Made by a program: the position numbers and the translations under genes. From Prevotella sp. CAG:924 (GTDB taxonomy: Bacteria; Bacteroidota; Bacteroidia; Bacteroidales; Bacteroidaceae), in the NCBI GenBank assembly GCA_000431975.1, contig HF988419.1, forward strand, positions 1-22,183: a DNA stretch of 22,183 nt, in the 5' to 3' direction. Every line of letters starts with the position of its first letter. Positions within the stretch are counted from its first letter, which is position 1. Positions 8,344 through 16,984 of the stretch are shown one piece after another. Under the pieces are notes generated by a model. It saw only the letters and a list, made by a program, of their open reading frames with translations. It did not search any database and was not told where the DNA came from.

Positions 8344-11300
8344 ATGATTCTTTTCTTCAAGACTTCGAAAGAGAACATCATTGCCACTGAGATGGATCAT
8401 CAGCCCAGTGAGCAGGAGAAGCAGGAACTTTGCTGGCTCTTTGGCGACGCCACACTTGTGGACGCCGACCATCTCGACGGCTATTTTGTAGGACCGCGTC
8501 GGGAGATGATCACGCCCTGGAGTACGAATGCCGTTGAGATCACACAGAACATGAGCCTCAGCGGCATTCAGCGTATCGAGGAGTACTTCCCCGTGAAGAG
8601 TGCGGACGCTGACCACGACCCAATGCTCCAGCGTATGTATACTGGTCTCGACCAGACGATCTTCACCGTCAATCATGAGCCCGAGCCCATCAAATATGTG
8701 GAGAATCTCGAGGAGTATAACGAGCAGGAAGGACTTGCACTCAGTCCTGAGGAAATAGAATACCTGCACAAGATAGAGAAGCAGAACGGCCGTCCGCTGA
8801 CCGATTCCGAGATATTCGGCTTTGCGCAGATCAACTCCGAGCATTGTCGTCATAAGATCTTTGGCGGTACGTTCATCATCGACGGTGAGGAGCGTCCCTC
8901 ATCGTTGTTTGCTCTGATCAAGAAGACGACGAAGGAGAATCCCGGAAAGATTCTGTCTGCCTATAAAGACAATGTGGCATTTGCCCAGGGCCCGATGGTT
9001 GAACAGTTTGCACCAGAGGATCAGTCGACAAGCGATTGGTTCCGTGTGAAGCCTATCGAGAGCGTGATCTCTCTGAAGGCCGAGACGCACAATTTCCCCA
9101 CGACGGTAGAGCCGTTCAATGGTGCCGCTACGGGTACGGGCGGTGAGATCCGCGACCGTATGGGTGGAGGCGTCGGTTCATGGCCTATCGCCGGTACGGC
9201 AGTGTACATGACATCTTATCCCCGCCTGCATGCCAACGAGGGAGAGAGCGACACACGCGACTGGGAGAAGAAGATCGAGCCGCGCAAGTGGCTTTATCAG
9301 TCGCCTGAACAGATCCTTGTAAAGGCTTCCAACGGTGCTTCCGACTTCGGAAACAAGTTCGGGCAGCCGCTGATTGTCGGCTCATTGCTGACCTTTGAAT
9401 ACGCTACTTCGGACAAGGATACAACAGACGGTCAGGCTTCGTCCACCTCACAGGTATATGGCTATGACAAGGTGATCATGCTGGCTGGTGGCGTCGGTTA
9501 TGGCAAGAAGCGTGACTGCTTGAAGAAGGAGCCCCAGAAGGGCAATGAGATCGTGGTGGTCGGTGGTGACAACTATCGTATCGGTCTCGGTGGCGGTTCT
9601 GTGTCGTCAGTGGATACGGGCCGTTACAGCAACGGCATTGAGTTGAACGCAGTGCAGCGCGCCAATCCTGAGATGCAGAAGCGTGCCTATAACCTCGTGC
9701 GTGCCCTTGTGGAGGAAGACACCAATCCTGTGGTCTCTATCCATGATCATGGCTCTGCCGGCCACCTCAACTGTCTTTCTGAGTTGGTAGAGGACTGTGG
9801 TGGCGAGATTGACATGACCAAGCTGCCTATCGGCGACGCTACCCTCTCAGCCAAGGAGATCATTGCCAATGAGAGTCAGGAGCGCATGGGCTTGCTCATC
9901 GATGAGAAGTATCTGGCTCATGTGCAGGCTATCGCCGATCGTGAGCGTGCGCCGATGTATGTTGTCGGCCACACGACAGGCGATGCCCACTTCAGCTTTG
10001 TACAGGCCGACGGCGTGAAGCCTTTCGACCTTGACGTGGCTCAGATGTTCGGACACTCGCCTAAGACGATCATGAAGGACGAGACTGTGCAGCATCATTA
10101 TGATGATGTCACTTATACACAGGATAAGCTCGATGAGTATCTCGATGCCGTGCTGCAGCTTGAGGCCGTAGCCTGCAAGGACTGGTTGACCAATAAGGTG
10201 GACCGTTCCGTGACGGGTAAGATCGCACGTCAGCAGACACAGGGACAGATACAGCTGCCTCTCTCCGATTGTGGTGTGGTGGCACTCGACTATCGTGGCA
10301 AGCAGGGCATCGCTACTGCCCTCGGTCATGCGCCCCAGGCCGGTATGGCCGATGCGGCTGCCGGCAGTGTCCTGTCAGTGGCAGAGAGCTTGACCAATAT
10401 CGTATGGGCACCGATCGCTGTCGATAAGGATCATCCTTTCCCCGTACGCAATATCAATCTCAGTGCCAACTGGATGTGGCCGTGCCGCTCACAGAAGGGC
10501 GAGGATGCACGTCTCTATGCGGGTGTGCAGGCATTGAGCGATTTCTGCTGCGCTCTGGGTCTGAATGTACCGACGGGTAAGGACTCGCTCTCTCTGAGTC
10601 AGCAGTATCCCAATGGTGATAAGATCATCGCTCCCGGAACAGTGATCGTGACCAGCGGTGCTGAGGTGAGCGACGTGCGCAAGGTGGTGAGCCCTGTGAT
10701 GGTCAATGACAAGAACTCTTCACTCTATTATATTGATTTCAGCCTCTGTGAGCAGCGTCTCGGTGGTAGCGCCTTTGCTCAGACGCAAGGTAAGATCGGA
10801 TCGGATGTGCCTACAGTGACCGATCCTGAATATTTCTCCGATTGCTTCAATGGCATTCAGGAGCTCATCCGTAAGGGATGGGTGATGGCCGGACATGATA
10901 TCTCTGCCGGTGGTCTGATCACAACGCTGCTGGAGATGACATTCGCCAATGTAGAAGGCGGTATGCATGTCAACCTGCACGATCTGAAGAGCGACAGCGA
11001 TGATCTCGTGAAGCTCCTCTTTGCAGAGAACCCCGGCGTCGTAATTCAGGTGAGCGATCAGCACAAGAAAGAGTTGCGTCAGTTCTTCGAGGAGAATGGC
11101 ATCGGCTATGCGAAGATCGCTTATCCCACACCTGAGACACGTACCATCGTCGTGAAGCATGGCGACGCAGAGCATACCTTCGACATCAATAAGCTGCGCG
11201 ACACATGGTTCCGCTCGTCCTACCTGCTCGACCGTGATCAGAGTATGAACGGCATGGCCCGTAAGCGTATGCTCAATTATAAGAAACAGCCATTGGAGAT

Positions 11301-12171
11301 GCACTTCTCTTATAACTTCACGGGTAAGTTCTCGCAGTATGGACTCAATCCCGACCGTTGGAAGGAAGAGGCCCGTCCTACAGTGGGGGGTGCCGATGAT
11401 GTGATGGCCAATGGCCGTCCGAAGGCAGCCATCATCCGTGAGAAGGGTACCAACGGCGACCGTGAGATGGCTTACACGCTCTGGCTTGCCGGCTTCGATG
11501 TGAAGGATGTGATGATGACCGACCTGATCTCCGGCCGTGAGACGCTCGACGAGGTGAATATGATCGTCTTCTGTGGTGGCTTCTCCAACAGCGACGTACT
11601 GGGTTCAGCTAAGGGCTGGGCAGGTGCCTTCCTTTACAACCCGAAGGCTAAGGAGGCGCTCGACCGCTTCTACGCCCGTAAGGACACGCTGAGTCTGGGT
11701 ATCTGCAACGGTTGCCAGCTCATGGTGGAATTGAATCTGATCAATCCGGAGCACAAGCACCGCGCTCATCTGACACACAATGTCAGCCAGAAGTTTGAGA
11801 GTGCCTTCCTTGGACTCTCTATCCCACAGAACAACTCTGTGATGCTTGGCTCGCTGAGCGGTAATAAGCTGGGTATCTGGGTGGCTCACGGAGAGGGCCG
11901 ATTCTATCTGCCTGAGCCGGAGGACCATTACAATATCGTGGCTAAGTATAATTATGCTGAATATCCCGCCAATCCCAACGGCAGCGACTATAACGTGGCT
12001 GGTATCTGCTCGGCCGATGGTCGTCATCTCGCAATGATGCCTCACCCCGAGCGTGCCATCTTCCCTTGGCAGAACGCTTGGTATCCCGCCAACCGTCGCG
12101 AGGACGATGTGACACCTTGGATCGAGGCCTTTGTCAATGCCCGCCGCTGGATAGAACAGCATAAGGCATGA
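8344..12171 (+). CDS. purL: Phosphoribosylformylglycinamidine synthase, large single-chain form
   Basis: PurL (FGAR amidotransferase) uses ATP and glutamine to convert FGAR to FGAM, the fourth step of de novo purine synthesis, in the cytosol. The 1275-residue chain is the fused type, with the synthetase and glutaminase in one protein as in E. coli (about 1295). The linker region contains NSEHCRHKIF (His167 within it). The first AIRS-like half carries GTGGEIRDRMGGG, and the second carries GKDSLSLSQ and AGHDISAGGL. The class I glutaminase domain begins near 1026. Its nucleophile Cys1121 lies in GICNGCQ, with His1234 and Glu1236 in MPHPER completing the triad. The start MILFFKTSKENIIA is typical of Bacteroidales PurL. 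The stop overlaps the start of the next gene by ATGA, so the chrA pair is probably co-translated. Confidence 0.97.
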   Translation: MILFFKTSKENIIATEMDHQPSEQEKQELCWLFGDATLVDADHLDGYFVGPRREMITPWSTNAVEITQNMSLSGIQRIEEYFPVKSADADHDPMLQRMYTGLDQTIFTVNHEPEPIKYVENLEEYNEQEGLALSPEEIEYLHKIEKQNGRPLTDSEIFGFAQINSEHCRHKIFGGTFIIDGEERPSSLFALIKKTTKENPGKILSAYKDNVAFAQGPMVEQFAPEDQSTSDWFRVKPIESVISLKAETHNFPTTVEPFNGAATGTGGEIRDRMGGGVGSWPIAGTAVYMTSYPRLHANEGESDTRDWEKKIEPRKWLYQSPEQILVKASNGASDFGNKFGQPLIVGSLLTFEYATSDKDTTDGQASSTSQVYGYDKVIMLAGGVGYGKKRDCLKKEPQKGNEIVVVGGDNYRIGLGGGSVSSVDTGRYSNGIELNAVQRANPEMQKRAYNLVRALVEEDTNPVVSIHDHGSAGHLNCLSELVEDCGGEIDMTKLPIGDATLSAKEIIANESQERMGLLIDEKYLAHVQAIADRERAPMYVVGHTTGDAHFSFVQADGVKPFDLDVAQMFGHSPKTIMKDETVQHHYDDVTYTQDKLDEYLDAVLQLEAVACKDWLTNKVDRSVTGKIARQQTQGQIQLPLSDCGVVALDYRGKQGIATALGHAPQAGMADAAAGSVLSVAESLTNIVWAPIAVDKDHPFPVRNINLSANWMWPCRSQKGEDARLYAGVQALSDFCCALGLNVPTGKDSLSLSQQYPNGDKIIAPGTVIVTSGAEVSDVRKVVSPVMVNDKNSSLYYIDFSLCEQRLGGSAFAQTQGKIGSDVPTVTDPEYFSDCFNGIQELIRKGWVMAGHDISAGGLITTLLEMTFANVEGGMHVNLHDLKSDSDDLVKLLFAENPGVVIQVSDQHKKELRQFFEENGIGYAKIAYPTPETRTIVVKHGDAEHTFDINKLRDTWFRSSYLLDRDQSMNGMARKRMLNYKKQPLEMHFSYNFTGKFSQYGLNPDRWKEEARPTVGGADDVMANGRPKAAIIREKGTNGDREMAYTLWLAGFDVKDVMMTDLISGRETLDEVNMIVFCGGFSNSDVLGSAKGWAGAFLYNPKAKEALDRFYARKDTLSLGICNGCQLMVELNLINPEHKHRAHLTHNVSQKFESAFLGLSIPQNNSVMLGSLSGNKLGIWVAHGEGRFYLPEPEDHYNIVAKYNYAEYPANPNGSDYNVAGICSADGRHLAMMPHPERAIFPWQNAWYPANRREDDVTPWIEAFVNARRWIEQHKA

Positions 12172-12722
12172 GGACAACAAGTATCTATTGGCAAATGTTC
12201 ACCACCTTTCTAAAGGTGGGAGCATTTACCTTAGGTGGTGGCTATGCCATGATTCCCATTATTGAGGAGGAAGTAGTGAAGAAACGCCAATGGGTGAAGG
12301 AAGAGGACTTCCTCGATCTCGTCGCCGTAGCGCAGACTTGCCCGGGTGTGTTCGCCATCAATCTCAGTACGTTCGTGGGCTATAAGCTCAGACGTACGAA
12401 GGGAGCCGTGTGCACTTCGTTGGGCTCGGCCCTCCCTTCGTTTCTGATAATCCTGCTCATCGCAATGTTCTTCCATCATTTCATGCAGTGGCACCCTGTA
12501 GCCGCAATGTTCAATGGCATCCGTCCAGCCGTGGTAGCGTTGATAGCCGCTCCGACGTTCCGAATGGCTAAGTCGGCACGGATCGGATGGGGCAACGCAT
12601 GGATTCCGGTGGTATCGGCGTTGCTCATTTGGGCGCTGCATGTCAATCCAATCTGGATCATCGTGGCAGCGGGAGTAGGCGGATTTGTCTATGGTCGGAT
12701 CTTTAAGGAGGGGCAGTCATGA
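12168..12722 (+). CDS. chrA: Chromate transporter (CHR family) subunit, first half
   Basis: CHR-family proteins are membrane transporters, the best known of which export chromate in exchange for protons. Short-chain members of about 190 residues work as pairs encoded by adjacent genes. This 184-residue protein shows the N-terminal CHR signature around FTLGGGYAMIPIIEEEVV and the conserved VAQTCPGVFAINLSTFVGY segment. About five hydrophobic segments follow, including LIILLIAMFF and IPVVSALLIWAL. Its ATG overlaps the purL stop and its TGA overlaps the next ATG, so the three genes look translationally coupled. The physiological substrate of gut-type CHR pairs is not established; chromate is a family name here. 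Confidence 0.88.
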   Translation: MRTTSIYWQMFTTFLKVGAFTLGGGYAMIPIIEEEVVKKRQWVKEEDFLDLVAVAQTCPGVFAINLSTFVGYKLRRTKGAVCTSLGSALPSFLIILLIAMFFHHFMQWHPVAAMFNGIRPAVVALIAAPTFRMAKSARIGWGNAWIPVVSALLIWALHVNPIWIIVAAGVGGFVYGRIFKEGQS

Positions 12723-13294
12723 TCTTCTTGTATCTGTTTATCACATTCTTTCAGATCGGTCTCTTCGGATTTGGCGGTGGCTATGGGATGTTGTCGCTGA
12801 TTCAGACGGAGACGGTGATACGCCATCATTGGCTCTCATCTGCGGAATTCACTAATATCGTGGCTATCTCTCAGATGACCCCCGGTCCTATCGGCATCAA
12901 TTCTGCCACCTATTGCGGTTTTACGGCCGTTCATAATGCCGGCTATGGTTATGGAGTGTCGATTCTCGGTTCGGCCGTCGCCACATTGTCGCTTGTCTTA
13001 CCATCGTTCATTCTGATGATTCTGATCAGTCGTATGTTCATGAAGTATATGAATACCCCGACAGTACAGAGCATCTTCATGGGATTACGTCCGGCCGTTG
13101 TCGGCCTGCTCGCGGCTGCTACATTGTTGCTTTGCAATGCCGAGAACTTCAGTACGCCTGCTACTGATCCGTGGACGTTCTGGATCTCTCTGGCTCTGTT
13201 CATTGCCACATTCGTAGGTACGTACTGGCTCAAGATCAATCCTATCCGTATGATCTGTTATGCCGCTTTTGCCGGTTTGGTGCTGCTTTATTAA
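12719..13294 (+). CDS. Chromate transporter (CHR family) subunit, second half
   Basis: This 191-residue protein is the partner of the preceding short CHR protein. It repeats the family signature at FGFGGGYGMLSLIQTETV and AISQMTPGPIGINSATYCG, with several membrane segments including LPSFILMILISRMFM and WISLALFIATFVG. The start overlaps the stop of its partner by ATGA, as expected for subunits made in equal amounts. The MTPGPIGIN motif versus TCPGVFAIN in the partner shows the two halves have diverged, as in other CHR pairs of antiparallel topology. A long hairpin begins 66 bases after the stop. Confidence 0.88.
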   Translation: MIFLYLFITFFQIGLFGFGGGYGMLSLIQTETVIRHHWLSSAEFTNIVAISQMTPGPIGINSATYCGFTAVHNAGYGYGVSILGSAVATLSLVLPSFILMILISRMFMKYMNTPTVQSIFMGLRPAVVGLLAAATLLLCNAENFSTPATDPWTFWISLALFIATFVGTYWLKINPIRMICYAAFAGLVLLY

Positions 13295-13360
13295 ATGTAG
13301 AAGAACTAAGAAACCACTGCACACGGATATTGATGTAGGGCATTGGCAATTTAAATCTAT

Positions 13361-13460
13361 ATAAGGCCGTCTTCAGGCTGTCCCTTTGATAGTATCGAAT
13401 AACCTTTATATAAGGTATTGGTTCGTCGTACGTTGGACAGGTTGAGGACGGCCTTATTTG
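13361..13460 (+). terminator. Large hairpin, probable terminator of the purL-chrA operon
   Basis: ATAAGGCCGTC (13361-13371) is perfectly complementary to GACGGCCTTAT (13447-13457). The stem continues through five pairs with two G-U wobbles, one mismatch, and CTGTCC/GGACAG (13378-13383 with 13435-13440). The 51-base apical region contains a further small hairpin, ACCTT/AAGGT. A short TTTG follows. It is much larger than an ordinary terminator. Confidence 0.55.
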
Positions 13461-13576
13461 TTTCAGATGTGCCTTCTCCTTCGTTAAACTCTTTGAAAAT
13501 ATTCGTTGTAGAGAGCGGGTGGCCTCATCTCAACCATTCTTAACCATCAAAAGCTGATAGTCTCATATTTATTCCC

Positions 13577-13584
13577 TATCTTTG
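13577..13584 (+). promoter_or_regulatory. -7 element of the HAD phosphatase promoter
   Basis: TATCTTTG matches TAnnTTTG, 23 bases upstream of the ATG at 13608. The -33 region has only a weak GCTG match at a 20-base spacing. Confidence 0.55.
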
Positions 13585-13607
13585 TAGGGAAATAAAAGAC
13601 TAGTTCA

Positions 13608-14393
13608 ATGAATCGCAAAGCATTATTTTTTGACATCGATGGTACGCTTGTCAGTTTCAAAACACATGTTATTCCTTCCTCGACAGTTGCAGCCTTGCAG
13701 GAGGCGCACGATCATGGTACCGGAGTGTATATAGCCACAGGACGTCCGGTTGGCTTTATCAATAATCTGGGACAGATCAAGCATCTTATCGACGGATGGC
13801 TTACCACCAATGGTGCCTATTGCTTTATTGGTGATAAGGTGGTGTGTAAACATGTGTTTCAGAAGCACGATGTTGACACGATCCTCGATTATTGTATGAC
13901 ACATGATGTGCCCGCCATTGTAGTGGGTGAGCATCATATTGGCGCATTCAATATGAAGCCGGAGATCGTAGAGGTGTTCGGCAAGGGCCTTGGTGTCGGT
14001 CCCGATCTGCTGAGTCCCATTGAACAGGTGCTGGAGGAGTCAGTGCTGCAGATTTCACCATTCGTCTCACCGGAGCAGGAGGCAGAGCTGATGCCCCTTC
14101 TCGAGTCAGCCAATAGTGGCCGTTGGACACCTTCGTTTGCCGATCTGACGCCTGGCGGTGCCGACAAGGGAACGGGGCTGGAAGCTATGGCGAAGGCCCT
14201 CGGCATCTCTTTGGCAGATACGATCGCCTTTGGCGACGGTGGCAATGATCTTGCCCTTATCCGTAAGGCTGGCATCGGCATAGCCATGGGCAATGCCAAT
14301 CAGGTGCTTCTCGATGCTGCTGATTATATCACCACCAGTGTGGATGATGACGGCGTGATGAATGGCCTGCGCCATTTTGGTGTGATAGAATAG
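13608..14393 (+). CDS. Cof-type HAD-IIB family hydrolase
   Basis: These cytosolic HAD-superfamily enzymes are mostly phosphatases acting on sugar phosphates, nucleotides or flavin-related phosphates. The 261-residue protein has motif I FFDIDGTLV, with nucleophile Asp9 and general acid Asp11. Motif II ATG lies near IATGRP, and motif IV is FGDGGNDLAL (Asp210, Asp214). The long insert between motifs II and III (roughly residues 80-180) is the type IIB cap that sets substrate choice. The C-terminal GIGIAMGNA segment is characteristic of Cof proteins. It stands alone between its promoter and the two-component operon, so context does not suggest a substrate. Confidence 0.92.
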   Translation: MNRKALFFDIDGTLVSFKTHVIPSSTVAALQEAHDHGTGVYIATGRPVGFINNLGQIKHLIDGWLTTNGAYCFIGDKVVCKHVFQKHDVDTILDYCMTHDVPAIVVGEHHIGAFNMKPEIVEVFGKGLGVGPDLLSPIEQVLEESVLQISPFVSPEQEAELMPLLESANSGRWTPSFADLTPGGADKGTGLEAMAKALGISLADTIAFGDGGNDLALIRKAGIGIAMGNANQVLLDAADYITTSVDDDGVMNGLRHFGVIE

Positions 14394-14436
14394 GGAACAG
14401 CAGATGTGGGAAAGTACGATAATGCCGGTAATATGA

Positions 14437-14454
14437 TTGTAACATTGTTGTAAT
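14437..14454 (+). promoter_or_regulatory. Pho-box-like direct repeat upstream of the response regulator
   Basis: TTGTAAC (14437-14443), a 4-base spacer ATTG, then TTGTAAT (14448-14454) give two 7-base repeats with an 11-base period. The E. coli Pho box has the same geometry (CTGTCAT, four AT-rich bases, CTGTCAT). The pair ends 21 bases before the -7 element, near the -33 position, where no TTTG is found at standard spacing. This suggests an activator or autoregulatory site for an OmpR/PhoB-type regulator. Confidence 0.4.
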
Positions 14455-14475
14455 ACTCTCACAATTTTTCTGTAT

Positions 14476-14483
14476 TAACTTTG
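14476..14483 (+). promoter_or_regulatory. -7 element of the two-component operon
   Basis: TAACTTTG matches TAnnTTTG, 28 bases before the ATG at 14512. No TTTG is present at the standard -33 spacing; the repeats at 14437-14454 lie just upstream. Confidence 0.5.
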
Positions 14484-14511
14484 CTGCAACAATTTAAAAG
14501 AAGAAATATTT

Positions 14512-15201
14512 ATGGACACAGACGCGAAGCGCATACTTGTTGTCGATGACGAAGAGGATCTTTGTGAGATCCTGAAATTCAATCTCGAGACAGAGGGATA
14601 TATTGTGGATACAGCTTATTCTGCCGAGGAAGCCCTTGAACTCGATCTTACTCAGTATCAGTTGTTGCTGCTTGATGTGATGATGGGCGGAATGTCGGGA
14701 TTCGCTATGGCCAAGAAGCTTAAGGCTGATCCTTCGACGGCCTCCATATCCATTATTTTCCTTACTGCCCGTGATACTGAGAACGACACCGTGACAGGTT
14801 TCAATCTTGGAGCAGATGATTATATCTCCAAACCGTTTTCTATCCGTGAGGTGCTTGTCCGTGTCCGTGCCGTATTGCGCCGGTCCGGCCATGCCGTTGC
14901 TGGCAAGGTGCATCAGGTGAAATATGAAGGGCTGGTTATTGATCAGGACCGCAAGACGGTGGAGATTGACGGCAAGGAAGTAGCCTTCACAAAGACGGAA
15001 TACGAACTCCTGCAGCTCTTTCTCGAGGAGCCGGGTCGCGTCTTTTCCCGTCAGGAACTCATTGAGCGGGTATGGCCGAAGGATGTTCTGGTGCTCGACC
15101 GTACTGTTGATGTGAACATCACGCGTCTGCGCAAGAAGGTGGGCCCGTATGCCAAGCATATTGTCACGCGTCTTGGTTTTGGTTATTATTTTGATGCATA
15201 G
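14512..15201 (+). CDS. OmpR/PhoB-family response regulator
   Basis: This is the output half of a two-component system and binds DNA after phosphorylation. The 229-residue protein has a receiver domain (about 6-120) with acidic pocket Asp12/Asp13, phospho-acceptor Asp55 in LLLLDVMM, switch Thr85 and Lys107 in SKPFS. A C-terminal winged-helix domain (about 132-227) contains FTKTEYELLQLFLEEPGRVF and the recognition-helix region TVDVNITRLRKKVG, typical of OmpR/PhoB proteins. It is followed three bases later by its sensor kinase. The kinase's PhoR-like sensor domain and the upstream Pho-box-like repeats favour a PhoB-type role, but phosphate control is not proven. Confidence 0.95.
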   Translation: MDTDAKRILVVDDEEDLCEILKFNLETEGYIVDTAYSAEEALELDLTQYQLLLLDVMMGGMSGFAMAKKLKADPSTASISIIFLTARDTENDTVTGFNLGADDYISKPFSIREVLVRVRAVLRRSGHAVAGKVHQVKYEGLVIDQDRKTVEIDGKEVAFTKTEYELLQLFLEEPGRVFSRQELIERVWPKDVLVLDRTVDVNITRLRKKVGPYAKHIVTRLGFGYYFDA

Positions 15202-15204
15202 CCT

Positions 15205-16623
15205 ATGAAGTGTCTCTCTATCGGACAGCGCCTCTTCCTGAGTGTGTTGTCGGTCTTTCTGATTTTCTCTGTTTGCTTTATCGTCTTTCAGCAGTACCGC
15301 GAGAGACTCTATAAGGTGAGCATGTTGGAACAGCGTCTCATGGATTATAACGACCGCATGAATGAGTTTCTTTATCTGCCGGGGATTAAGGAACCGCTGT
15401 CAGACAAGAGGATCGACCAATATGTCCGACAACATAGCATGAAAGACCTGAGGGTGACGCTTATCAAACCGGACGGACAGGTGTTCTACGATAATGTCAA
15501 TAAGGACTACGCACACATCGCTAACCACAGCAACCGTCAGGAAGTGGTGGATGCGCTGGCAAAAGGACGGGGTTCTACTGTCGAACGGAAGAGTCAGACA
15601 CTTCACAGCGACTATTTTTATACGGCGTCGTACTTCCCCCGCCATCATATCATTATCCGTACTGCACTACCTTACGATGAGGATTTGTCGGAAACACTGA
15701 GGGCCGACCAGCATTTTGTGTGGTTTGCCATCATTGCCATCATCCTCCTCTCGATAGGATTGTATCGTTTTGTCCATCGGCTAGGCATCAACATCACGAA
15801 ATTGAAAGTGTTCGCTTCTCGTGCCGATCATGGCGAGAGTCTCGAGACAGAGGAATTGGCTGCCTTTCCAAACGATGAACTGGGAGAGATTGCCGAACGG
15901 ATTATAAAGCTCTATAAGCGACTGCAGTCGACTAGAAAGGAGCAGGATGAGCTCAAAAGGGAGTTGACGCAGAATGTGGCTCATGAACTGAAAACGCCGG
16001 TAGCCTCCATTCAGGGTTATCTGGAGACGATCCTGTCCAATCCCTCCATCAACGAGGCGACTAAGGAGATGTTCTTACGTCGCTGCCATGCTCAGAGTGA
16101 GCGTCTTACGGCCTTGCTTCACGATATCTCTACGCTTAATCGTCTTGATGATGGTGCTAGAATGATCGATTTTGATACTGTGGATATTGTATCGTTAATT
16201 GAGGAAGTGAAGAAAGACACGGCTCTACAGCTTGCCAACCGTCAGATGACATTCGATGTTTCCTTGCCTTCTTCACTGACTGTACGAGGCAACCGCTCTC
16301 TGCTTTACAGTATTTTCCGCAATCTTACGGACAATAGTATAGCCTATGCCGGTGAAGGAACGACCATCACGCTCTCCGCGAAGGAGGAGCAGACCAAGTG
16401 GCGCTTCTCGTTTGCTGACAATGGAGTAGGAGTACCACCTGAGCATCTGCCCCGCCTGTTCGAACGGTTCTATCGGGTCGACAAAGGGCGTTCGCGTAAG
16501 ATGGGAGGTACGGGCCTCGGATTGGCCATTGTGAAAAATGCTGTGCTTGTGCATGACGGTGTCATTCGGGCTACTTGTCCACCAGAGGGTGGCCTGCAGT
16601 TCGTGTTCACGATCAAGAAATAA
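15205..16623 (+). CDS. PhoR-like membrane sensor histidine kinase
   Basis: The 472-residue inner-membrane kinase is the partner of the preceding regulator. It has a first membrane helix at about 8-27, a periplasmic sensor domain (about 28-165) and a second helix at about 170-189. A HAMP-like linker follows, then the HisKA domain with phospho-acceptor His260 in NVAHELKTPV. The ATPase domain has N box FRNLTDNS, G1 FADNGVGVP, F box FERFYRVD and G2 GGTGLGLAIVK. In the sensor domain, VTLIKPDGQVFYDN followed by NHSNRQEVVDAL resembles the extracellular sensor of PhoR/WalK-type kinases. Only three bases separate it from the regulator stop, so the two form an operon. A structured hairpin follows the stop. 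Confidence 0.94.
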   Translation: MKCLSIGQRLFLSVLSVFLIFSVCFIVFQQYRERLYKVSMLEQRLMDYNDRMNEFLYLPGIKEPLSDKRIDQYVRQHSMKDLRVTLIKPDGQVFYDNVNKDYAHIANHSNRQEVVDALAKGRGSTVERKSQTLHSDYFYTASYFPRHHIIIRTALPYDEDLSETLRADQHFVWFAIIAIILLSIGLYRFVHRLGINITKLKVFASRADHGESLETEELAAFPNDELGEIAERIIKLYKRLQSTRKEQDELKRELTQNVAHELKTPVASIQGYLETILSNPSINEATKEMFLRRCHAQSERLTALLHDISTLNRLDDGARMIDFDTVDIVSLIEEVKKDTALQLANRQMTFDVSLPSSLTVRGNRSLLYSIFRNLTDNSIAYAGEGTTITLSAKEEQTKWRFSFADNGVGVPPEHLPRLFERFYRVDKGRSRKMGGTGLGLAIVKNAVLVHDGVIRATCPPEGGLQFVFTIKK

Positions 16624-16653
16624 AACTTCAGCCTTAATCTACAATCTTGTTTG

Positions 16654-16710
16654 AGCGGCTTTCTGTTCCCGGACTTTAATATAGTCCGAAGGGAAGAGAG
16701 CCGCTTATTG
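16654..16710 (+). terminator. Hairpin after the two-component operon, probable terminator
   Basis: AGCGGCT (16654-16660) pairs with AGCCGCT (16699-16705). Inner stems TTCCC/GGGAA and GGACT/AGTCC (16671-16675 with 16683-16687) give a long, nearly continuous stem with a 7-base loop. The T-rich tail is poor (TATTG). Confidence 0.55.
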
Positions 16711-16847
16711 CGTGTCCGATGGCTGTGTACTCATTGTGGTGGGTATTGTTTCACTGAGTGTGTCTGAATTAAGTCTACTTTCTGCAATTTTTGGTATTGC
16801 CTCGTACGGAATTCATTTGGTATTAATGTTAATCAAATTGTTTTTTG

Positions 16848-16855
16848 TACTTTTG
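16848..16855 (+). promoter_or_regulatory. Possible -7 element for the exonuclease-RecQ-UvrD gene
   Basis: TACTTTTG matches TAnnTTTG. No TTTG occurs at the standard -33 distance; a TTTG at 16816-16819 is 28 bases away. A start near 16862 would leave a leader of about 120 bases. Confidence 0.4.
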
Positions 16856-16984
16856 TAGATATTTCTTGTAAGTCGTGTTATCTTACATGGAAGACCTTTT
16901 CTTGACGATAAGATATTCAAGGTGAGGTATATTGTTGAGGCTGACAGGCTGTATGGTTAACTCGTTATTTCGTAATTAAGGACA

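Larger units (their letters stand above)
13295..13607 (+). other. Intergenic region with large hairpin and HAD promoter
   Basis: No coding frame is supportable. The region holds the 97-base hairpin at 13361-13457 and a -7 promoter element at 13577-13584. Confidence 0.5.
16624..16984 (+). other. Intergenic region, no gene
   Basis: The region contains a hairpin (16654-16705) after the kinase gene, a -7-like element (16848-16855) and an untranslated leader of about 120 bases before the large helicase gene. The leader includes a small hairpin, TGTAAG/CTTACA, at 16867-16887. Nothing else is supportable. Confidence 0.45.

Noticed and set aside
13361..13457. Possible insertion-element remnant (MITE)
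   Set aside because: Terminal inverted repeats are present, but there is no flanking duplication, and its position just after an operon fits a terminator or RNA structure better.
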